Source of the DNA: Kiritimatiellia bacterium
GTDB lineage: Bacteria > Verrucomicrobiota > Kiritimatiellia > CAIQIC01 > Lenti-01
Length of the DNA stretch: 61,325 bases
Assembly: GCA_017540905.1 (NCBI GenBank)
Contig: JAFYAC010000011.1
Location: forward strand, 1-61,325
Reading direction: 5' to 3'
The notes under the pieces are model-generated. The model did not search any database. It saw nothing but the letters and a program-made list of their open reading frames with translations, and had not been told where the DNA came from. Every line of letters starts with the position of its first letter. Position 1 is the stretch's first letter. This document shows positions 1 through 8,546 of the stretch, piece by piece. Both the position numbers and the translations under genes were made by a program.

Positions 1-225
1 AGTTTGCAGGGAGGAGCTTCGCACTTCCAAAAACATCCCTCGCAAGCGTTTATCCAGCGTTTTCCGGGTGCGAAGTCTCCTCCAACAAACGCTCCATCCA
101 AAATCTCTCCGTGTCTCCGTGCCTCCGTTCCCTCCGTGTTTTGCGCCGCAGGCCCCTCCTTCAAGGGAAAATCCTTATCTAATCGGCATTCGGGACTGCC
201 CCCGCCCCCCCGCCCCCCCGCCGCA

Positions 226-1233
226 TCACCGCGGACGCATCGACGCGACCAGTTCCTCGGGCGTGCAGCTCGCCGTGCCGAGCTTGCCGACGACCACGCC
301 GGCCGCGATGTTCGCCAGCTGCACCGCTTCCGCGAAGGACGCCCCGGCCGCCAGCGCCGAGACGCACGCCGCGATTACCGTGTCGCCCGCGCCGCTGACG
401 TCGTAGACCTCCCGCGCCCGCGTCTGCACGTGCTGCGGGGCCTTGCCGCGCGACAGCAGCAGCACGCCCTGCGGTCCCAGCGTGATGGCCAGGTTCTTCG
501 CCGCCCACTTCTCCATCAGGATGTCCCCCGCGCGCAGCAGCACCTTGTCGCACAGCGGATTGTCCCGCACGCCCGGGTCGGGCAGCCCCGCGATGGCCAG
601 CGCCTCCTTGCGGTTCGGCGTCGCCACCGTGATGCCCTTCATGTCCAGGTCGTGCCCCTCCTTCGGGTCCAGCCCCACCGGCAGCCCGCGCGCGGCCGCC
701 TTCTCCATGATCAGGTCCACGACCGGCTGCGTCACCGCGCCCTTGCCGTAGTCCTCGATGATGACCCCGTCGGCCTTCTCCAGCTCCAGCGCCAGCATCA
801 CGAGGAACTTTTCCTGCTGCTTCTTCGTCCACTCGGCGGGCTTCTCGAAATCCACCCGCACCACCTGCTGCTGCTCGGCGATGATGCGCTCCTTGACGAT
901 GGTCCGCGCGCCCGCGAACATCAGCGCGCATTCCACGTCCACCTCCGCGTGCTGCAGCAGCCAGCGCAGTTCCACGCCCTCGCGGTCCTTGCCGAGCAGG
1001 CCGGCGATCGACGCCCCGGCGCCGAGCGTGCGGATGTTGCACGCCACGTTGCTGGCCCCGCCCGGCATCGACGTCTCGCGCGAAACGCGCACCACCGGCA
1101 CGGGCGCTTCCGGCGAAATCCTCGTCACGTGCCCGTACACGAACCGGTCCAGCATCAGGTCGCCGACCACCAGGATCCGGCACCGCCCGAACTGCCCCAG
1201 CAGCGCCAACACTCTCTTGCGGGTGATGTTCAT
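226..1233 (-). CDS. rfaE1: RfaE/HldE-type heptose-7-phosphate kinase (PfkB family)
   Basis: The 335-residue product matches the kinase half of HldE/RfaE, which phosphorylates D-glycero-beta-D-manno-heptose 7-phosphate at C1 for LPS inner-core synthesis. The N-terminus has the typical strand ILVVGDLMLDRFVYG followed by a PGGASNVA substrate loop. The PfkB signature DVSGAGDT lies near residues 278-285, with D284 as the expected catalytic base. The length fits a kinase-only RfaE1; the adenylyltransferase half is absent. It is the last gene of a minus-strand operon, starting 3 bp after the beta-helix gene stops. A related PfkB sugar kinase of other specificity cannot be excluded. Confidence 0.85.
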   Translation of the reverse strand: MNITRKRVLALLGQFGRCRILVVGDLMLDRFVYGHVTRISPEAPVPVVRVSRETSMPGGASNVACNIRTLGAGASIAGLLGKDREGVELRWLLQHAEVDVECALMFAGARTIVKERIIAEQQQVVRVDFEKPAEWTKKQQEKFLVMLALELEKADGVIIEDYGKGAVTQPVVDLIMEKAAARGLPVGLDPKEGHDLDMKGITVATPNRKEALAIAGLPDPGVRDNPLCDKVLLRAGDILMEKWAAKNLAITLGPQGVLLLSRGKAPQHVQTRAREVYDVSGAGDTVIAACVSALAAGASFAEAVQLANIAAGVVVGKLGTASCTPEELVASMRPR

Positions 1234-1236
1234 GCG

Positions 1237-2412
1237 TCAAAACCCTTCCGCCGCCGCGTCCACGATCTTCTGCAGCCAGGCCGTGCCCGCCCGGCGCGCC
1301 TCCGCGCCCAGCCCGTGCACCCGGTCCAGGTACGCCTCCTCCGGCGCCGCCCCCCACGCCGCGAGGAACGCCTCCCGCTCCGCGCATTCCGCGTCCTCGA
1401 GCGACTCCAGCCGCCCGCGCAGCGCCGGCCAGGCGGACACCAGCTCCGCGTGCGCCGCCGCCAGCTCCGCGTCCAGCGCGCCGCGGTCTTCCTTCCCGAT
1501 GGCCTTGGCCACGGCATCCATCCGCTTGATGCGCTCCTTGCGTACGGCGGCGAGCTGCCGCAGCGCCCCTTCCAGGCACGCCGCGCCCCAGGGGGTGCGT
1601 TCCATCAGCGGCCTGCGCACCAGCCGGTACCACGCCTGGAGCGCCGCGATGTTCCCCACGTAGACCGCCCCGTGCTCCATGACCCGCCGCACCGACCGGT
1701 AACCGCGCGGATACGGGATTTCCCCGCCCGGCAGCGGCCGCGGCACCACCAGCATCCCGGGCTCGGCCACGTCGCGGCGCAGCACGTTGCCGGCGGCCAG
1801 CACCGTCCCGTACTCCACGCGCACCGGCCCCGCCATCCCGCCCTGCCCGCCCAGGAACACCGGCGGCTGGTCCAGCATCACCCCGCGCGGAACGTCCCCG
1901 ACCAGCGACGCCGTCGCCTTGTCGCCCCGCGGCGTGTAGTTGAAGTGGATGAAGGACGAGCCGATTTCGCTGTGGTTCTTCCGGTCCGTCCCGCCCGCCA
2001 TCAGGGCGTCGCAGAAGTTGATCAGGCTGCCGCCCACCACGAACGGGAGGAAAATCGTCTGTTTGAGCCCCACCGTGTGGGCCATTTCGGCCCCTTCCTC
2101 CAGCACCGTCCCCGAGCGCACGTGGGCCCCGCTGCCCATCGCCGCCCCGTCGAGGAACACCGCCCCCGCGAAATACCCGCCCTTGAGCCGCACCTTCTCC
2201 CCGAGCTGGCAGTCGTCCACCGTCGAAGGCGTCTCCTCGCCCAGCACGCACCCCGGCCCCATCGACGTCTCCGCGCCGTACACCTTGCAGCCCGCGTGGA
2301 TGACCACGCCCGGCGCGATCCGTTCCGGCCGCACCTCGTCCCCGACCTCCACCGCCTCCGGCGCCGGAATGGCCACCCCCCGCTCCAGCAACGCCTTGAC
2401 CGCCGCGTTCAT
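1237..2412 (-). CDS. Left-handed beta-helix (hexapeptide) protein, UDP-GlcNAc pyrophosphorylase-like
   Basis: 391 residues. From about residue 25 to 240 there are imperfect hexapeptide repeats (for example IAPGVVIHAGCKVYGAE and VRSGTVLEEGAEMAHTV), as in the C-terminal acyltransferase-like half of GlmU-type sugar-nucleotide enzymes. No N-terminal nucleotidyltransferase signature is visible. The region from about residue 270 is helical and charged. The start is an ATG overlapping the previous stop (ATGA), so translation is probably coupled. A long upstream extension of the same frame is G+C-driven and was discarded. Position beside a heptose kinase suggests a role in cell-envelope sugar metabolism. 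This function is inferred and the substrate is unknown. Confidence 0.75.
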   Translation of the reverse strand: MNAAVKALLERGVAIPAPEAVEVGDEVRPERIAPGVVIHAGCKVYGAETSMGPGCVLGEETPSTVDDCQLGEKVRLKGGYFAGAVFLDGAAMGSGAHVRSGTVLEEGAEMAHTVGLKQTIFLPFVVGGSLINFCDALMAGGTDRKNHSEIGSSFIHFNYTPRGDKATASLVGDVPRGVMLDQPPVFLGGQGGMAGPVRVEYGTVLAAGNVLRRDVAEPGMLVVPRPLPGGEIPYPRGYRSVRRVMEHGAVYVGNIAALQAWYRLVRRPLMERTPWGAACLEGALRQLAAVRKERIKRMDAVAKAIGKEDRGALDAELAAAHAELVSAWPALRGRLESLEDAECAEREAFLAAWGAAPEEAYLDRVHGLGAEARRAGTAWLQKIVDAAAEGF

Positions 2413-2591
2413 GGACGCACCATCGCCCCGGCGACCACCCCGACCGCCCCCGCGGCGAGCAGCGCGTACACCGTCTTCATCGACCATTTCAGCCCGAAGA
2501 CGTCGAACCCGACGCTCCCGGTCTTCGTCCCCACCGCCACGATGACCAGCGCCGCCAGCAGCGCCAGCCCGATCCAAATCCGTTTCTGCAT
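2409..2591 (-). CDS. Small two-helix membrane protein, function unknown
   Basis: 60 residues with two predicted membrane helices, about residues 5-21 and 39-57, separated by a short soluble loop. A clear GGAGG ribosome-binding site lies about 6 bases before the ATG, which is why this internal start was chosen over the longer open frame. Its TGA overlaps the ATG of the beta-helix gene by 4 bp, making it the first gene of the three-gene minus-strand operon. I do not recognise the family. Confidence 0.65.
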   Translation of the reverse strand: MQKRIWIGLALLAALVIVAVGTKTGSVGFDVFGLKWSMKTVYALLAAGAVGVVAGAMVRP

Positions 2592-2920
2592 GCAAACCTC
2601 CAATGCCGGTAACCTTTCTGTCGCCCCCCATCCAACCACATCCCCCGCCCCGCTGGAAACCTTTTTTTGCCCTTTCCCCCCTTTCCGCCCCGGAGCGTGG
2701 GATGACCTCACCGGCAACCCCGCCCCCGCCGCCGACGGCTACCGCTTCTTCGGCGCCGCCGTCTCCCTGCCGGAATAGGAGGGAGGATGCGGCGGTCGGG
2801 GTGACGCCGCTTTCCGTTCCTTCCGCGGGGGAGCAGGGTTCCGGCGTCCCGCACTCGGGGATTGCGGGCGGGGGCGGAAAGGGGGTAAAAAGGGTCTGTT
2901 TCGGTGAAAGGCGCAAGACG

Positions 2921-5900
2921 ATGACGACCATGAGGACAAGCGTGCGGACAGGCTGGCGGTTGCTGCTTGCGGCGGTGGCCGCGTGGGGAATGGCATGGAC
3001 GGCGGCGGCCGGCGGCGCCGCGGAGGCGAGCGCGGGCGCGGGCGTGCTCGGCGCGGCGGGCCGGAAGGATGGCGACGCCCTCTCCCCCTGCGTCTCGCCG
3101 GAGGCCGCGCGCCTCGCCGCCCTCCGCCAGGGCAAGCTGCTTTTCCTGCAGATGGGGGCGGAATGGTGCGGGCCCTGCCTGGGCCTCAGGGAGTACCTCA
3201 AGTCGCTCGGCACGGCCTTCTCCGGCGACTACGTTTTCTGCTACTTGGACACCGACAAGGACGCCTGCGGCTTCGACGACGGCACCTTCTCCGGCATCCC
3301 CGCGTGGGCCGTCATCGACCCGCGCCGCTTCAATCCCGCCGAACGCTGGGCCTCCGGCGGCATCCTCCACGAGCAGGCGGGCTACAGTGTCTCCTCCGTG
3401 TCCACCTGGCTCGATCACGGGCGCGCGCAGTGGAAAACGCTCGGCGCCGCCCCCGCGGCCCTCGTGGCGTCGGCTCCCGCGACCCTCGCGCTTCCCAAAG
3501 CCCTCTCCGCTTTCCTCCGTTTTCCCGACGGCACCGAATGCGACGTAAGCGGCGCCGTCTCCTGGAGCCTCGCCTCCGGCACCGCCGCCACCCTCTCCGG
3601 CAACACGCTCATCCCCGCCGGCTCCTCCGGCGAAGTGGCGGTCCGTTGCGAAGGGACCTTCTGGAACCGCGCCTTCGACGCCGGGGCGACCGTCCGCGTC
3701 ATCGGCGGCGCCACCCTCGCGGGAATCGAAATCCAGGGCCCCGCCGTCTTCGATCTCTACGACGAAAGCGCCGTCCAGTACACCGCCGTCGCGGTCCTGT
3801 CCGACGGCTCCCGCGCCGAGGTGGACGCCGAATGGTCCGCCGACACCCCCGGCAAGGCCAATTACCTGCAATGCTCCGAGGACGGGCGGCTCTCCTTCTC
3901 CCGCAACACCTACACCGTCCAGCACAGCGTGACCGTCACCGTCCACGCCGCCAGCGCCGGGATCGCCGCCTCCCGCGACATCCTGGTGCACGGCCCCGGC
4001 TACGTCCGGCCCGTCGGCACCGTGTTCTCCCAGAACGCCCTCTGGCCCGGGGCTGAAGTGGAACTCGTCCCTCAAAAGGTCCAGTGGTGGCGCCACGGCG
4101 TTCTCGAGCCTCCCACCGACGACTTCACGGACGTCGAGTTCCGTTGGGAGATGTATTGCCCCGGCAGCGGCTCCCGGTCCGGCGACGGCCCGACCGTCAC
4201 AGTCCCTGCCGATGCCGAGTCCACAAACAGCTATGCGTACGTCTACCTGAACAGCCGCCCCGCCCGCGAACGCTATTACAACACGCAGTACGACTACATG
4301 TACATGGACTTCCAATCCTCCCCGGCCCCGCTCCTCGCCGTGGACTTCGATGCCGGCGGCGGGACCGTGTCCGTTCCACGCATCCTCCGCGCGACCGGAA
4401 CCTCTTTGGGCGCCCTTCCCGAGGCCACCCGGCCCGGGCATCTGTTCGATGGCTGGTTCCGCCGTCCCGACGGCGCAAAGGTCACCGCCTCCACCACCGT
4501 CTCCAACGCATTCGCCTGCACCGCGAAGTGGCTGCAGGTCGTCTCCGTGGACCTCCTCGGCCCCTCCGCCGCGGCCGAACCGTCGAAGTTCGCCCTGTCC
4601 GTCGCCTTGGATGACGGCACCGCCCGCACCGTCACCAACGGCGTCGCGTGGGCGCTCGTGTCCGGCGATGCCGCGTCCATCGCGGCGGACGGCACCCTCA
4701 CGCCCCTCCCCGGCAAGACCGGCGACGTGCAAATCTGCGCCACCGCCGTTGTCGCCGGCGGGGAATACCGCCTCTGCAAGACCGTGCGCATCCTCTCCCC
4801 CTCCGACGTGCGCTCGCTCCGGGTCGAAGGACCGGACCTCATCGACCTCTACGACGTCCCCGGTGGCCTCTACCGAGCCTATGTCACGACGGCTTCCGGC
4901 GAATACGAGGTCGCGCCCGCCTGGACCGCCGAGGGCATTGGCGCCAGCTACATGCAGATTTCCCCGCTCGGCGAACTCTCCTTCTCCTACAACACCTACA
5001 CCGTCTACCAGTGCGCGACCGCGCTCGTCACCGCCGCCTGCTGCGGCCTGACCAACACCGTCTCCACCCTCCTCTACGGCCCCGGATACGTCACGCCCGT
5101 TTCGTTCACGCTGTCCCAGAACGCCCTCTGGCCCGGCGCCGAAATGGAACTCGTCCCGCAGAAGGTCCAGTGGTGGCGCCACGGCGTCCTCGAGCCCCCC
5201 ACCGACGACTTCACGGACGTCGAGTTCAGCAGCTGGGAAGTGTATTGTCCCGGCTATGGATGGCATGCCGGCAATGGCACGACCATCACGGTCCCCGCCG
5301 ACGCCGTTTTCACCAACGGAACCACTTCCGTCTACCTCTATACCCAGCCGGCGCGCGAACGCTACTACCGCTATTCCTCCGGCTCCCAATCGCTCCACTT
5401 CCTCGACGCCGCGCCCGCACGGTGGGTGACGGTCTCCTTCGACGCCAATGGCGGCGAAACCGCCTGCACCTCCGTCCGCTACCTCCCGGGCCAGCCTTAC
5501 CGGTTCCTGCCGGCGCTCTCGCGGAAAGGCTACTCCGGCTCCTGGTACACCGAGGCAAGCGGCGGCAGCCCCGTGACGGCCTCCTCCAACGCCCCCGCCG
5601 CCAACGCCACGCTCCACGCCCGCTGGACCGCGAACTACTACTGGATCACCTTCGACGCCAACGGAGGCGAAGGCTCCATGTCCGACCAGCGCTTCTACTA
5701 CGACACGCCGGCCACCCTGCGCAAAAACACCTTCACGATGGAAGGCGACTCCTTCGCGGGGTGGGCCCTCAGCCCCGACGGCGAAGCCGTCTTCGCCGAC
5801 GGCGCCCAAATCCTCAACCTGCGCGACGATTACGACGAAATCACCCTCTACGCCGTGTGGCCCAAGACCACCTACGTGGACATTGCGTTCGATCCCAACG

Positions 5901-6973
5901 GCGGCGCCGTCGGGGAAAAGAGGCGCCGCACCGCGCTCGGCCGTCCCATCCGGACGCTTCCGCTGCCGGTGCGCCCGGGGCATGCCTTTGCGGGATGGTA
6001 CACCGCCCCCGAAGGCGGCGCGCACGTCCGGCGGGGCATGGCCGTGCCCGGCCCCGCAACGCTTTGGGCGCACTGGGCCGAAGGGGAGGTGCCCTCGTTC
6101 ACGGACCTCTCCACCACGAACGCCGCCGCCGCCATCGAGGCCGCCGTGGCGGCGGACAAGCTGTTGTTCGTGCTCCACGGGGCCGACTGGTGCGGTTATT
6201 GCGCCATCGTCAAGCGGTGGCTCGCCGCCCGTTGGGCGGAAGTCGGACAGGACTTCGTCGTGTACTACTGCAACGGCGACTACGACGACACGATCTACGG
6301 CTCCTATCCCCAGTACGGCGTCTTCGATCCCTCCGCCTTCGCCGGCAATTGGCAGAGCGGCTGCCACGCCTACGTAACCGGCGGGTCCGACAGCCTGGTC
6401 GAAAACCTCGTCACGGACGCCCTGCGCGCGGCCGGCCGCCTCGGGGAGTGGGGTTCCGTCCTCGCCCCCGTCTCCGACGGGGCCACCGCCGCCGAAGTCG
6501 AGGCCGCCATCGTCGCCGCCGGCTTCGCCGACCCCGGCGTCGCCCGCGCCGTCGGAGGCCGCGCGGCGACCTTCAACGCCCTCGTGGATTGGGCCTCCTC
6601 CGTCAAGGACGCCTCCGGTGCAGCCCCCGCCGGTGCCTCCGCCGTCATTGCCGATTCCCATGCCGCCGCCGCGTTCCTGCTGGGTGCGGAACGGCTGTTC
6701 GCGGACGCCCCGTCCATCGCCTTCGAGTCGCTGGCCGTCCCCCGCGGCGGCGCGCTGGCGGTCATCCTGGCCGTTCGCGACTCCGCCGGCGTGGTCCCCG
6801 TCTCCGCCGGGAAGGTCGGAAGCCTCCTCGAATCGGCGGACTCCCCCGCGGCCTGGACGGACGCCCCCTCCGTGGAAAGCTCCTCCACCGACGCCGAAGG
6901 CCGCCTCCACTTGTCCCTCGCCCCCGCCAACCCCGCGTCCGCGACCCGCGGCTTCCTCCGCCTCCGCAAGTAG
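2921..6973 (+). CDS. Large exported protein: thioredoxin-like / Ig-like / InlB B-repeats / thioredoxin-like
   Basis: 1350 residues. A signal peptide occupies about residues 1-30 (TGWRLLLAAVAAWGMAWTAAA). A thioredoxin-like domain follows with WCGPC at C83/C86. The middle has Ig-like segments and an internal duplication: the block from SQNALWPGAE to DDFTDVEF occurs at about 370-407 and again at about 732-769. InlB B-repeat (Listeria-Bacteroides) modules with FDANGG and W(Y/F) motifs occur at about 471-540 and 836-1056. A second thioredoxin-like domain has WCGYC at C1091/C1094. The C-terminus ends in a short basic FLRLRK stretch. ATG 2921 was chosen because it directly precedes the signal peptide. 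The role is probably at the cell surface or in the periplasm; substrate unknown. Confidence 0.85.
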   Translation: MTTMRTSVRTGWRLLLAAVAAWGMAWTAAAGGAAEASAGAGVLGAAGRKDGDALSPCVSPEAARLAALRQGKLLFLQMGAEWCGPCLGLREYLKSLGTAFSGDYVFCYLDTDKDACGFDDGTFSGIPAWAVIDPRRFNPAERWASGGILHEQAGYSVSSVSTWLDHGRAQWKTLGAAPAALVASAPATLALPKALSAFLRFPDGTECDVSGAVSWSLASGTAATLSGNTLIPAGSSGEVAVRCEGTFWNRAFDAGATVRVIGGATLAGIEIQGPAVFDLYDESAVQYTAVAVLSDGSRAEVDAEWSADTPGKANYLQCSEDGRLSFSRNTYTVQHSVTVTVHAASAGIAASRDILVHGPGYVRPVGTVFSQNALWPGAEVELVPQKVQWWRHGVLEPPTDDFTDVEFRWEMYCPGSGSRSGDGPTVTVPADAESTNSYAYVYLNSRPARERYYNTQYDYMYMDFQSSPAPLLAVDFDAGGGTVSVPRILRATGTSLGALPEATRPGHLFDGWFRRPDGAKVTASTTVSNAFACTAKWLQVVSVDLLGPSAAAEPSKFALSVALDDGTARTVTNGVAWALVSGDAASIAADGTLTPLPGKTGDVQICATAVVAGGEYRLCKTVRILSPSDVRSLRVEGPDLIDLYDVPGGLYRAYVTTASGEYEVAPAWTAEGIGASYMQISPLGELSFSYNTYTVYQCATALVTAACCGLTNTVSTLLYGPGYVTPVSFTLSQNALWPGAEMELVPQKVQWWRHGVLEPPTDDFTDVEFSSWEVYCPGYGWHAGNGTTITVPADAVFTNGTTSVYLYTQPARERYYRYSSGSQSLHFLDAAPARWVTVSFDANGGETACTSVRYLPGQPYRFLPALSRKGYSGSWYTEASGGSPVTASSNAPAANATLHARWTANYYWITFDANGGEGSMSDQRFYYDTPATLRKNTFTMEGDSFAGWALSPDGEAVFADGAQILNLRDDYDEITLYAVWPKTTYVDIAFDPNGGAVGEKRRRTALGRPIRTLPLPVRPGHAFAGWYTAPEGGAHVRRGMAVPGPATLWAHWAEGEVPSFTDLSTTNAAAAIEAAVAADKLLFVLHGADWCGYCAIVKRWLAARWAEVGQDFVVYYCNGDYDDTIYGSYPQYGVFDPSAFAGNWQSGCHAYVTGGSDSLVENLVTDALRAAGRLGEWGSVLAPVSDGATAAEVEAAIVAAGFADPGVARAVGGRAATFNALVDWASSVKDASGAAPAGASAVIADSHAAAAFLLGAERLFADAPSIAFESLAVPRGGALAVILAVRDSAGVVPVSAGKVGSLLESADSPAAWTDAPSVESSSTDAEGRLHLSLAPANPASATRGFLRLRK

Positions 6974-7326
6974 GGCGGAGCCGCCCCTGCGGCCAGGCCG
7001 CGCCGTTCATCGCCGGGCCATCCCCCCCCGGGAGAATGTTGCCGTTCGCCTTTCTTACCCCCCCTGCACCGTCCTTCCGCCCCCCATAATCTTCATGGGA
7101 TGAAGAACGCTTGGAAACATCGGAAAACAATGTGTTTTTTTGTAATCTCAAAGATGACGTTCCATTCCCTGAATTTTCCACTCATCCCGACGGCCAAGAT
7201 GTCCCACGTGGGAGGACCGTGCTTTGTCGAGGCCGCCGTGGGACTTGATGAAGGAAGGGAACGGGGGCAGAATCCGACGGCAATTCGACAACGAAAGGGC
7301 CGCAAGGGCCCGGAAGGGATACTGCG
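6973..7326. other. Intergenic region with stop-proximal hairpin and a palindrome
   Basis: A GC-rich hairpin GGGCGG-AG-CCGCCC (6973-6986) overlaps the preceding stop; no T-run follows, so it is only a weak terminator candidate. The segment 7083-7180 is visibly richer in A+T than its surroundings, and a 12-bp perfect palindrome TCCCACGTGGGA lies at 7202-7213. These may be upstream regulatory DNA for the next gene. A short open frame here (7100-7330) has no recognisable features and was not called. Confidence 0.35.
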
Positions 7327-8334
7327 ATGAAACGTGCGAAAATGTGGATGCTGGTTGTGGGGGCGGTGGCGCTGTGCGGGGCGGTGGCGGCGCGGGGGGC
7401 GGGTGTGCCGGGCGGCTGGACGGAGTTCAGGGACCCGAAGGGGAATTTCACGATGAAGGTGCCCGAGGGCTGGACGGTCTCGTCGGGAGGATTCGACCTG
7501 GGCCTCTGGATCCATGCCTGGGATGCGAAGCGGCCGGAGCTGGGCGTCTTCTCGCTGCTCAAGACGGAATGCCTGCTGATGAACCGCGAGTCCAAGGAAT
7601 TCTACGAGCCCAAGCGGGCGTTCGGGCTGTACGCGATGTTCGCGGACATGATCGTGGCGGAGAAGGTGGAGGATTTCTATGCGCAGTTCATGGAGTTCTG
7701 CGCCTTCGCCGCGAAGTGGGAGCAGACGTACCGGGGGTTCGCGTTCCCGCAGGTCGCGGGATTCGAGCTGGTGGAGAAGCGGCAGGCCCGCACGGCGATG
7801 TCCGGGGTGGCGCTGGACGACGCGGTGCTCCGGGGAACGTTCACCGACCCGCTGACGAAGCGCCGCGGGGAGGGGTTGTTCACGGGCACGCTGTGCCGGG
7901 GCGTCGTGTTCGGGAACGTGGGCTGCAACATGATGTACAACATCTCGGGGGTGACGGCGCCGGAAGGGGAGTTTGGGGCATATGCGCCCACGCTGGCGAA
8001 GGTCCTGGGTTCGGTGTCCTATACGGAAGCGTTCGCGGCGACGGCGATGCGGGATTTGCAAATCCAGGCGCAGGGAGCCGCGCAGCTGAACCGCACGCTG
8101 CAGGAGACATCGGATTTGGTGGTGCGGGGCTGGGAGGAGCGCCAAAAGGGCTTCGACGCGCGGGTGGGGAAGCGGGCGGATGCGACGCTGGGCTACGAGC
8201 GCGTGGTGGACGAACGCGGGGATGTCTACCGGGCGTACAACGGCTTCATGGACGATCCCGATCGCTCGAAGGGCTTCACCCCGGCCCCGGACGACGCCTA
8301 TTCGCGCCCCTTGTCGGGCACAATCGAGCGGTAA
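7327..8334 (+). CDS. Exported protein of unknown function
   Basis: 335 residues with an N-terminal signal peptide (about 1-24, MWMLVVGAVALCGAVAARG). The mature N-terminus, GWTEFRDPKGNFTMKVPEGWTV, resembles the start of PsbP/DcrB-like folds in which a short beta-sheet follows the export signal. The C-terminal third is helical and charged. The ATG has a GGAAGGGA ribosome-binding site about 9 bases upstream. No catalytic motif is evident. It stands alone between two unrelated large genes. Confidence 0.7.
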   Translation: MKRAKMWMLVVGAVALCGAVAARGAGVPGGWTEFRDPKGNFTMKVPEGWTVSSGGFDLGLWIHAWDAKRPELGVFSLLKTECLLMNRESKEFYEPKRAFGLYAMFADMIVAEKVEDFYAQFMEFCAFAAKWEQTYRGFAFPQVAGFELVEKRQARTAMSGVALDDAVLRGTFTDPLTKRRGEGLFTGTLCRGVVFGNVGCNMMYNISGVTAPEGEFGAYAPTLAKVLGSVSYTEAFAATAMRDLQIQAQGAAQLNRTLQETSDLVVRGWEERQKGFDARVGKRADATLGYERVVDERGDVYRAYNGFMDDPDRSKGFTPAPDDAYSRPLSGTIER

Positions 8335-8546
8335 CCGGAGTCTGACCAAGGGGGAGGCCAATGCGTGCGCGCCATGCGTGAGAGTATGGGCAACATTGGT
8401 TTCTTTCCGGGTGTTTCCCATCCTGTCCATCTGGATTTCCCCTCGGAAACCCGGTGGACAAGTCTCCCGTGGCCGTGTAACTTCCGTGGGGTGCAGCGTG
8501 TAGGCAGAATGTCTACCATCTGCAGAAAAAAAAGCGAGACAAGCCC

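Noticed and set aside
1-225. A tRNA or small gene at the left edge
   Set aside because: Only a CTCCGTG-type repeat near 120-150 is visible; no cloverleaf or gene-like frame.
2708-6910. Long minus-strand open frame over the exported thioredoxin/InlB gene
   Set aside because: High G+C leaves few stop codons; the residues are Gly/Arg-rich with no domains, and the plus-strand gene has a clear signal peptide and motifs.
7100-7330. Short open frame upstream of the exported protein gene
   Set aside because: No start-site support or family features; better read as regulatory DNA.
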